From Pseudomonadales bacterium (GTDB lineage: Bacteria; Pseudomonadota; Gammaproteobacteria; Pseudomonadales; Azotimanducaceae): a DNA stretch of 43,485 nt. The DNA lies in the NCBI GenBank assembly GCA_028279305.1, contig JANQOA010000177.1, positions 1-43,485 on the forward strand. The letters are read 5' to 3'. The position numbers and the translations under genes were made by a program. A model generated the notes under the pieces. That model made no database searches. It saw nothing but the letters and a program-made list of their open reading frames with translations, and was not told the DNA's origin. This document shows positions 8,571 to 15,131 of this stretch, piece by piece. The number at the start of each line of letters is the position of its first letter. Within the stretch, counting starts at the first letter, position 1.

Positions 8571-10493
8571 TTACTGGGACTTCCGTACGCGCATGTACCA
8601 TTCGGACAGCAGCCGTACCTGTTTCTCCGTATAACCCCGCTCCACCATGCGGGCGACAAAGTCATCGTGTTTCTTCTGTTCTTCGCTGCTGGCCTTAGCG
8701 CTGAAGGAAATCACCGGCAACAGATCTTCGGTGTTGGAGAACATTTTCTTCTCAATCACCGAGCGCAGTTTTTCATAACTCTGCCAGGACGGGTTGTTGC
8801 CGTTGTTGTTGGCCCGGGCGCGCAGCACAAAGTTGACGATCTCGTTGCGGAAGTCTTTGGGGTTGCTGATGCCCGCCGGTTTTTCGATCTTTTCCAGCTC
8901 TTCGTTCAACGACGCGCGGTCCAGAATGTCTCCGGTTTCAGGGTCGCGGAACTCCTGATCCTGAATCCAGAAGTCAGCGTAGGTGACATAACGGTCAAAG
9001 ATGTTCTGGCCGTATTCCGAATAGGATTCCAGATAAGCGGTCTGAATTTCCTTACCGATAAAGTCCACGTATTTGGCGGAGAGGTATTCCTTGATGTAAC
9101 CCAGGTAGCGGTCGCGCACCTCCTGAGGATAGTTTTCCCGCTCAATCTGCTGTTCCAGCACATACATCAGGTGTACCGGGTTGGCGGCAATCTCCGTGGC
9201 ATCAAAGTTAAATACCTTGGACAGAATCTTGAATGCAAAGCGGGTCGACAGGCCGTCCATGCCTTCGTCCACCCCCGCCATGTCGCGGTACTCCTGCAGG
9301 GTTTTTGCCTTCGGGTCCGTATCTTTCAGGTTCTGGCCGTCGTACACCCGCATCTTCGAGAATACGTTGGAATTTTCCGGTTCGCGCAAGCGTGACAGCA
9401 CCGTGAACTGCGCCAGCATTTTCAGCGTATCCGGCGCGCAGGGGGCGTCTTTCAGCGAGCTTTCGGCGACCAGCTTGTTATAAATTTTCATCTCGTCCGA
9501 GAGCCGCAGACAATACGGCACTTTGACGATATAAACCCGGTCGATAAACGCTTCGTTGTTACGGTTGTTGCGGAAATTCTGCCATTCCGACTCGTTGGAA
9601 TGCGCCAGCACAACCCCGTCGAAGGGTATGGCGCCAATGGCTTCGGTGCCGTTGTAGTTACCCTCCTGGGTTGCGGTCAGCAGCGGATGCAGCACCTTGA
9701 TGGGTGCCTTGAACATCTCCACAAACTCCAGCATACCCTGGTTGGCTTTACACAAACCGCCGGAGAATGAGTAAGCATCCGGGTCGTTCTGCGCGTAGTC
9801 CTCCAGGCTGCGGATATCCACCTTGCCTACCAGCGCCGAGATATCCTGGTTGTTTTCGTCCCCGGGTTCGGTTTTTGCAACCGCAACCTGATCGAGGATG
9901 GAGGGGAACAGTTTGACGACGCGGAACTGGGAAATATCACCGCCAAATTCTTTCAGCCGCTTGGCAGCCCAGGGTGACATAATGCCGTTCAGGTAGCGGC
10001 GCGCAATACCGTATTCATCCTCCAGTATCTGGCCGTCTTCCAGGGCGTCAAACAGGCCCAGCGGGCTTTCGTTCACCGGTGAACCCTTGATGGCGTAAAA
10101 AGGCTGGCGCTGAATCAGAGACTTGAGTTTTTCCGCCAGGGACGATTTACCGCCACCGACGGGACCCAGCAGATAGAGTATCTGTTTGCGTTCTTCCAGA
10201 CCCTGGGCGGCGTGACGGAAAAACGAAACAATCTGCTCGATGGAATCCTCCATGCCGTAGAATTCATCAAACGCGGGGTACCGCTTTATAACTTTGTTGG
10301 AGAATATGCGGGACAGACGCGGATCTTTGGAAGTGTCGACAAACTCCGGTTCGCCGATGGCATTCAGCAGCCGTTCCGCAGCGGTGGCATATACCTTTGG
10401 GTCTTCTTTGCAGAGGGCAAGGTAGTCGTCTAGCGACATTTCCTCCTGCTGAACCGCGTCGTACCGTTCCTGAAAGTGCTCGAATACGCCCAT
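8571..10493 (-). CDS. prkA: PrkA family serine protein kinase / AAA+ protein
   Basis: YeaG/PrkA protein, 640 aa, first gene of prkA-yeaH-spoVR. An AAA+ core with Walker A GPVGGGKSS (near residue 113) is followed by a C-terminal kinase-like region. PrkA is described as a serine kinase in Bacillus, and more recent work treats it as an AAA+ protease; YeaG is linked to nitrogen starvation and stationary phase in E. coli. The ATG at 10493 (MGVFEHFQERYDAVQ) was preferred to a TTG two codons upstream, because GGAGA lies 8 bases before it and family members start here. A long regulatory region full of repeats lies upstream. Confidence 0.96.
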   Translation of the reverse strand: MGVFEHFQERYDAVQQEEMSLDDYLALCKEDPKVYATAAERLLNAIGEPEFVDTSKDPRLSRIFSNKVIKRYPAFDEFYGMEDSIEQIVSFFRHAAQGLEERKQILYLLGPVGGGKSSLAEKLKSLIQRQPFYAIKGSPVNESPLGLFDALEDGQILEDEYGIARRYLNGIMSPWAAKRLKEFGGDISQFRVVKLFPSILDQVAVAKTEPGDENNQDISALVGKVDIRSLEDYAQNDPDAYSFSGGLCKANQGMLEFVEMFKAPIKVLHPLLTATQEGNYNGTEAIGAIPFDGVVLAHSNESEWQNFRNNRNNEAFIDRVYIVKVPYCLRLSDEMKIYNKLVAESSLKDAPCAPDTLKMLAQFTVLSRLREPENSNVFSKMRVYDGQNLKDTDPKAKTLQEYRDMAGVDEGMDGLSTRFAFKILSKVFNFDATEIAANPVHLMYVLEQQIERENYPQEVRDRYLGYIKEYLSAKYVDFIGKEIQTAYLESYSEYGQNIFDRYVTYADFWIQDQEFRDPETGDILDRASLNEELEKIEKPAGISNPKDFRNEIVNFVLRARANNNGNNPSWQSYEKLRSVIEKKMFSNTEDLLPVISFSAKASSEEQKKHDDFVARMVERGYTEKQVRLLSEWYMRVRKSQ

Positions 10494-10647
10494 AACCAAG
10501 TCTCCATACTATGATCGGTCTGCGATCGGTCTTGATCACCGTATGGCGTACGCGTCACCTTCGGTCTGGGTCACCTCGGGTCACTACGGAGCCACTCCGG
10601 CGAAACCCTGATTTATTCAGGGGTAAGATAAACAATACCTATTAAGT

Positions 10648-10675
10648 AGACTAGAACGTATGCAGGAAGTTTCAA
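10648..10675 (-). promoter_or_regulatory. Possible prkA promoter
   Basis: On the minus strand TTGAAA (10670-10675) and TAGTCT (10648-10653) are 16 bases apart. The -35 matches 5 of 6, the -10 only 3 of 6. The start point would be near 10641, giving a leader of about 150 bases that contains the GGTCAC and GATCGGTCT repeats. The weak -10 would be compatible with an activator at the CRP-like site upstream. Confidence 0.25.
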
Positions 10676-10708
10676 ATTTCGCAATTCGTCTGAGCTATAT
10701 CGCGGTTT

Positions 10709-10724
10709 TGTGACCTGGGTCACG
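10709..10724. promoter_or_regulatory. CRP/Vfr-like site upstream of prkA
   Basis: TGTGA-CCTGGG-TCACG matches the CRP family consensus TGTGA-N6-TCACA in 9 of 10 defined bases. It lies about 215 bp before the prkA start and roughly 75 bases upstream of the candidate start point. A CRP/Vfr homologue with an intact recognition helix is encoded in this window. Binding is inferred. Confidence 0.45.
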
Positions 10725-10756
10725 GAGCGGCCCGGGAATAATTAAAATCTTGTGCT

Positions 10757-10775
10757 AAAAGGCGGTTCAGGCCGC
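10757..10775 (-). terminator. Weak terminator overlapping the apaH stop
   Basis: In the minus direction GCGG-CCTGAA-CCGC is followed by C and TTTT. The stem is only 4 bp and includes the apaH stop codon in its loop. It would separate the lptD-apaH operon from the prkA regulatory region only partially. Confidence 0.3.
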
Positions 10776-11639
10776 ATAAGGCGCTCCCGCCACCTTGTGG
10801 CGGGTGCCGCTGTCCAGGCAATAGGCAGTAAGTGTTCTGCCGTAGACACAGCCGGTGTCTAACGCAATTAAATTGTCAAAACCTGTGCGGCCGTCCAAAG
10901 AAGCCCAATGGCCGAACAGCAGCCTGAATTGCGGGTATTCCTGGGCCCAGCGCGGCGCTGTGAGTTCATACCAGGGGGTCCAACCCGCCGGTGCATCCGC
11001 CAGTGCACCTTTGTGGCTGAAGTCCAGACGGCCGCCTTCGTCAATCAGGCGCATGCGGGTAAAGTAGTTGGTGATCAGTTTTACGCGCCCCAGCCCGCGC
11101 AGCTGCGCATGCCACTGATCCGGCTTGTTGCCGTACATATGCTGAAAGAACTCTTGCCTCGGCACCTGGGGGTGTGTGCCGCACAGCACCGACTCCACTT
11201 CCGCCGCCAGTTCAGCCGCCTGGGGTAACGACCAGATGTGGGGAATGCCGGCGTGGGCCATGACAAACCTGGCGCCTTCATTCCCGGTTCCTTCATCCCC
11301 ATGTCCTTCATCAATGTGCAGCAATTTCTGACCGCACAGCCACTGCGCGTATTCGTCAACCCGCGGGTCTTCCAGCAGATCCTGCATGGTGTCCGCACCC
11401 GACAGTGAATGGCCGCCGTAATACGCGGCCAGAAAATGCAGGTCGTGGTTGCCCAGCACCGCCACGCATTGGCTTTTGATATCCATCAGCAGCTCAAGCA
11501 CCCGGGCATTCGCCGGGCCGCGGTTAATCAGGTCACCCAGCAGCCACAGCTTATCCCCGGCACCAAACCGGACAGCCGTTAACAACCGCTGCAACTGATC
11601 AGCACAACCCTGCAGGTCACCTACCGCGTAAGTGGCCAC
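10767..11639 (-). CDS. apaH: Bis(5'-nucleosyl)-tetraphosphatase, symmetrical
   Basis: Hydrolyses Ap4A to two ADP and also removes Np4-type caps from RNA. The calcineurin-like metallophosphatase signature is complete: GDLQGC (residues 7-12), LGDLINRGP and LGNHDLHFLA. The 290 aa are slightly longer than E. coli ApaH (280). It is the last gene of lptD-surA-pdxA-rsmA-apaG-apaH, 25 bp after apaG. The stretch DEGHGDEGTGNEGA (about residues 113-126) is a Gly/Glu-rich insertion not usual for the family. Confidence 0.97.
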   Translation of the reverse strand: MATYAVGDLQGCADQLQRLLTAVRFGAGDKLWLLGDLINRGPANARVLELLMDIKSQCVAVLGNHDLHFLAAYYGGHSLSGADTMQDLLEDPRVDEYAQWLCGQKLLHIDEGHGDEGTGNEGARFVMAHAGIPHIWSLPQAAELAAEVESVLCGTHPQVPRQEFFQHMYGNKPDQWHAQLRGLGRVKLITNYFTRMRLIDEGGRLDFSHKGALADAPAGWTPWYELTAPRWAQEYPQFRLLFGHWASLDGRTGFDNLIALDTGCVYGRTLTAYCLDSGTRHKVAGAPYAA

Positions 11640-11664
11640 TCAAGCCCCCCCTGGGCGGAGGCCG

Positions 11665-12042
11665 TTAATGAACAAGATTGGGCACGCTCAGGGAAAACGG
11701 CGGTATATCCACATCAAACAGTTCGCCGTCCGCGCCGCTGAACTGGTACTCACCGTGCATGGCGCCAACCGGTGTTTTCAGAATCGCGCCGCTGGTGTAC
11801 TCAAAGGACTGACCGGGCACCAGGTGCGGCTGCTGGCCGACAACACCTTCGCCGCGTACTTCTTCCACCCCGCCGCCCCCGTCTGTAATTACCCAATGGC
11901 GCCGCAGCAACTGGCATGCCGCCTCACCCTGGTTGGAAATGGTAATCGTATAAGCAAAGACAAAACGCTCATTGTCCGGTTCCGATTGCCCCTCCATGTA
12001 ACGGGTAACCACTTCTACGTTTATGAGGTATTTATCTGTCAT
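11665..12042 (-). CDS. apaG: ApaG (DUF525) protein
   Basis: 125-aa single-domain protein with an Fn3-like fold expected from the family; linked to Co2+/Mg2+ homeostasis by old genetics, true role unclear. Family motifs are FVFAYTITISNQGEAACQLL, RHWVITDGGG, VVGQQPHLVPGQSFEYTSGA and the C-terminal region with VDIPPFSLS. It overlaps the end of rsmA by 11 bp, which points to translational coupling. Confidence 0.96.
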   Translation of the reverse strand: MTDKYLINVEVVTRYMEGQSEPDNERFVFAYTITISNQGEAACQLLRRHWVITDGGGGVEEVRGEGVVGQQPHLVPGQSFEYTSGAILKTPVGAMHGEYQFSGADGELFDVDIPPFSLSVPNLVH

Positions 12043-12841
12043 TGTTCAGCGCTGCTCCCGCCGGCAACATTCTGGCAATACCCAGGAACTGTTCTTTATC
12101 CACGTCATCAGCCCGCATACCCGGGTCCAGGCCAAGTTCAGCAGTCACTTTAACCCAGTCCAGTTGCAGTTGCTTCAGGGAATTGGACAGGCGCTTGCGC
12201 CGCGCGGAAAAAGCCAGGCGCAGCACCGTCTGCAGGCTGGTCACCTCAGCAGCCGTGGGGGTGGTTGCGCGGGGCAACAGGCGGATCACACTGGAGCGCA
12301 CCTTGGGCGGCGGCGCAAAGCTGCCGGGTTCCACATCAAACAGCAGTTCCTGCCGGAAGAACAACTGGATCAACACGCTCAGCCGGCTCCAGGCCTTGGT
12401 GCCCGGCACCGCGCACAGACGGTCAGCCATTTCCTTCTGCAGCATGAAGTGCAGATCGGTTACCGTGCCGGGTGAGGTCTGCGCCAACTGCAGAAACTTC
12501 AACAGGATGGGGGAAGATATGTTGTAGGGCAGATTGCCCAGCACCCGCCAGGCCGCCCGGGGCTGCGCCGCCAGCAGCGCCGGCAGATCCGAGCGCAGTA
12601 CATCCTCGTTGACCACCGTCATGGCGGGATGGCGGGCGCGCAGCAACGGCACCAGATCCCGGTCCACTTCCACCGCCAGGTAAGCGCCCACCCGGGGTAC
12701 CAACAAGTCCGTTAACGCCCCGTGACCGGGCCCTACTTCAAATATGCAATCTTCCGCCCGCGGAGCCACAGCCTGAACAATTTGTTGCAATACCGCCGGG
12801 TCGGTGAGGAAATGCTGGCCAAAGCGTTTGCGCGCCTGCAC
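12032..12841 (-). CDS. rsmA: 16S rRNA dimethyladenosine transferase
   Basis: KsgA/RsmA, dimethylates A1518 and A1519 of 16S rRNA late in 30S assembly using SAM. 269 aa, normal size. Motifs: KRFGQHFLTDP at the start, the SAM-binding EVGPGHGALTD, and the catalytic GNLPYNISSP. The C-terminal helical domain (FSARRKRLSNSLKQ) is present. It starts 3 bp after the pdxA stop and overlaps apaG downstream. Confidence 0.98.
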   Translation of the reverse strand: MQARKRFGQHFLTDPAVLQQIVQAVAPRAEDCIFEVGPGHGALTDLLVPRVGAYLAVEVDRDLVPLLRARHPAMTVVNEDVLRSDLPALLAAQPRAAWRVLGNLPYNISSPILLKFLQLAQTSPGTVTDLHFMLQKEMADRLCAVPGTKAWSRLSVLIQLFFRQELLFDVEPGSFAPPPKVRSSVIRLLPRATTPTAAEVTSLQTVLRLAFSARRKRLSNSLKQLQLDWVKVTAELGLDPGMRADDVDKEQFLGIARMLPAGAALNNDR

Positions 12842-12844
12842 CTC

Positions 12845-13810
12845 TCAGGCGTCCGCGCCGCTTAAGGCAGCCGCCAACGCCAGCGCTTCAGCCATGCTGC
12901 CGCTGTCAGCCCGGCCGCTGCCGGCCAGATCCAGGGCAGTGCCGTGATCAACAGAGGTGCGCACAAACGGCAGACCCAGCGTGATATTCACGGCGCGGCC
13001 GAATCCCCGGTTCTTCAACACGGGCAGACCCTGATCGTGATACATGGCCATCACCCCGTCTGCCTGCTCCAGCATCGCCGGTGTAAACAGAGTATCAGCA
13101 GGTAACGGCCCAACCAGATCCAGCCCCCGCGCCCGCAGCGCGCGGCAAACCGGTTCGATCACGCTGATTTCTTCATCACCCAGATGTCCGCCTTCACCGG
13201 CGTGAGGGTTCAGCCCGGCAACCAGAATGCGCGGCTGCCTGATGCCGAACCATTGCTGCAAACCCTGCCCAAAGATTAGCAGCCGCCGTTGCAGCATATC
13301 TATCGCCAACGCTTCCGCCACCTCGCGCAGGGGTAAATGGGTGGTCGCCAGGGCTACCCGCAGACTGTCCGCTACCAGCAGCATAACCACGTCGTCCACA
13401 CCGCTTGCCGCGGCCAGATATTCCGTGTGCCCGCTGAACGGCAACCCGGAGTCATTGATCACTGATTTCTGAATCGGGCCGGTGACAAGGGCCTGAAAAC
13501 GGCTCTGCAGACACCCCTGCACGGCCCGGTCCAGGGCCGCAATTACACCGGCAGCGTTGGCCGCCTGCAGCCGGCCGGGGGTGACGGCTGCGGCCAGCGG
13601 CGTGTGCCAGACTGTTACGGCACCGGCGGCGCAGGCCGGCTGCTGCAGCTCAGAGTCGATGCGCAGGGGCAGATTCAGCGCTGATGCCCGCGCCTGCAGC
13701 ATGTGCTGGTCGCATATAACCACCCAGGGTACCCTGCGCTGCGCCTGCGCCAACTCCACCAGCAGGTCCGGGCCGATACCGGCAGGCTCTCCCGGGGTCA
13801 CGGCAATCAT
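12845..13810 (-). CDS. pdxA: 4-hydroxythreonine-4-phosphate dehydrogenase
   Basis: Pyridoxal phosphate biosynthesis enzyme, NAD-dependent, metal-requiring. 321 aa. The family landmarks TPGEPAGIGPDL at the start, FSGHTEYLA, GLNPHAGEGGHLGDEE and the metal/substrate segment MYHDQGLPVLK are all present. It lies 9 bp after surA and 3 bp before rsmA in the conserved operon. Confidence 0.97.
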   Translation of the reverse strand: MIAVTPGEPAGIGPDLLVELAQAQRRVPWVVICDQHMLQARASALNLPLRIDSELQQPACAAGAVTVWHTPLAAAVTPGRLQAANAAGVIAALDRAVQGCLQSRFQALVTGPIQKSVINDSGLPFSGHTEYLAAASGVDDVVMLLVADSLRVALATTHLPLREVAEALAIDMLQRRLLIFGQGLQQWFGIRQPRILVAGLNPHAGEGGHLGDEEISVIEPVCRALRARGLDLVGPLPADTLFTPAMLEQADGVMAMYHDQGLPVLKNRGFGRAVNITLGLPFVRTSVDHGTALDLAGSGRADSGSMAEALALAAALSGADA

Positions 13811-13819
13811 GGCATGCGC

Positions 13820-15130
13820 CTATAGCCGAACTTCCACAAAGGCTTCGTCGCGCAGCTCCTTTAACCATTCCTGCTGCTTTTCTTCAAACCGCTGTTTATG
13901 CAGGATCTCCATGGCCATATTTTTGCGCGCTTCGTCACTCAGATCTTCCTGCCGGCGGTCGAGTACCTGCAGCACGTGCCAGCCGAACTGGGTAAGAAAT
14001 GGATCACTGATGCCGTTGACGGCGGTGGCGTCCATGACTTCGCCGAACTGGCCGACAAACTGATTGGGGGTTGCCCAGCCCAGGTCACCGCCGTTCAGCG
14101 CGCTGGCCGGGTCTTCTGAATGCTCCTCCGCCAGGGCGGCAAAATCAGCCCCGTCATCAAGCTGCGCCTTGATATCACTGATCAATTCAGCGGTTTCTTC
14201 CGGGCTGCGGATGGTAGACGGTTTCACCAGAATATGCCGTACCAGGGTCTGCTCAACCTGCTGCATGCCGGCACCGCGCTGCTCCAGCAATTTAATGATA
14301 TGTACCGCGCCCGAGGTGCGGATGGGCTCCGCCACGTCCCCTACTTTCATATTCAGAACCTGCTCGGCAAACAGGCTGGGCAGCTCTGCCGCCCTGCGCC
14401 AGCCCAGATCGCCGCCTTCAAGGGCGGTACTGCTGGAAGAGTTGGAGATGGCCGTCTGCGCAAAGTCAGCGCCGCCGCGCAGCTCGGTCACCAGCTCCGC
14501 CGCCCGTGCGGCCACCTCTTCCACAACCACGTCCGACGCCCCTTCCCCGATGGACAGCAGGATATGGCCTACCCGGTATTCGTCCGACAATAACTGTTGA
14601 TAGAACGGGGAATTCAGCAGGCCCTGCACTTCCTGCTCGGAAATGGTGATGCGCCGGTTGATCAGATTACGCTGCAGGCGCGAGATCATCATTTCCTGGC
14701 GGATCTCCTCGCGGAACTGGCGGTAGCCGATGCCATCGTTGGCCAGGGCCGCCTGGAATTGTTCCAGCGACATGTTATTGCCCTGGGCAAATGACATCAC
14801 CGCGCGGGTCAGCGTCTCGTCGTCGATTTCTATGCCGCGGCGTTCCGCCTCCTGCCGCTGCAGGCTCTCCAGGATCAGGCGTTCCATCAACTGGCTCATC
14901 AACACATCCTGCGGCGGCAGTTGCACCTTAGCCTGTTGCATCTGCCGCAGCACCTGCTGATAGCGGTAGCTCAACTCCGACGCCAGCACCACATCATCTT
15001 CAACAACCGCGACAATGGCATCCAGTTCCTGATACACGGCTTTGGCCGCCGGCACCCAGGCGGCAAAGCTCAAGGCGGCCGCCATGAACACCCACCGCCA
15101 CTTCTGTTGACTGTTGTACAACTTGTTCAC
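13820..15130 (-). CDS. surA: Periplasmic chaperone / peptidyl-prolyl isomerase SurA
   Basis: Escorts unfolded outer membrane proteins, including LptD, across the periplasm. The GTG at 15130 gives 436 aa with the signal peptide MNKLYNSQQKWRWVFMAAAL followed by a hydrophobic run and AKA cleavage region. Longer in-frame starts inside lptD would bury this signal peptide and were rejected. The N-terminal chaperone domain begins LDAIVAVVEDDVVLASEL; two parvulin domains follow, starting near YRVGHILLSI and LVRHILVKPS. It starts 1 bp after the lptD stop, so the two are coupled. Confidence 0.96.
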   Translation of the reverse strand: MNKLYNSQQKWRWVFMAAALSFAAWVPAAKAVYQELDAIVAVVEDDVVLASELSYRYQQVLRQMQQAKVQLPPQDVLMSQLMERLILESLQRQEAERRGIEIDDETLTRAVMSFAQGNNMSLEQFQAALANDGIGYRQFREEIRQEMMISRLQRNLINRRITISEQEVQGLLNSPFYQQLLSDEYRVGHILLSIGEGASDVVVEEVAARAAELVTELRGGADFAQTAISNSSSSTALEGGDLGWRRAAELPSLFAEQVLNMKVGDVAEPIRTSGAVHIIKLLEQRGAGMQQVEQTLVRHILVKPSTIRSPEETAELISDIKAQLDDGADFAALAEEHSEDPASALNGGDLGWATPNQFVGQFGEVMDATAVNGISDPFLTQFGWHVLQVLDRRQEDLSDEARKNMAMEILHKQRFEEKQQEWLKELRDEAFVEVRL

Positions 15131-15131
15131 G

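Larger units (their letters stand above)
10494..10756 (-). promoter_or_regulatory. prkA upstream regulatory region with repeated half-sites
   Basis: A 263-bp non-coding stretch, one of the longest in the window. It holds two direct copies of GATCGGTCT (10513-10521 and 10524-10532, 11 bp apart, followed by another GATCA), three GTCAC-type half-sites (10554-10559, 10568-10574 and 10578-10584, the last two GGGTCAC copies 10 bp apart), a CCCTGA/TCAGGG inverted repeat (10606-10622), and a GTGACC-TG-GGTCAC palindrome (10710-10723). The helical spacing of the direct repeats suggests regulator binding. In Pseudomonas glpE lies between prkA and apaH; it is absent here. No sigma-54 box was found. Confidence 0.55.

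Noticed and set aside
10500..10766. Hidden small gene or glpE remnant between prkA and apaH
   Set aside because: No frame with a ribosome site and no rhodanese-like residues; the stretch is better explained as regulatory.
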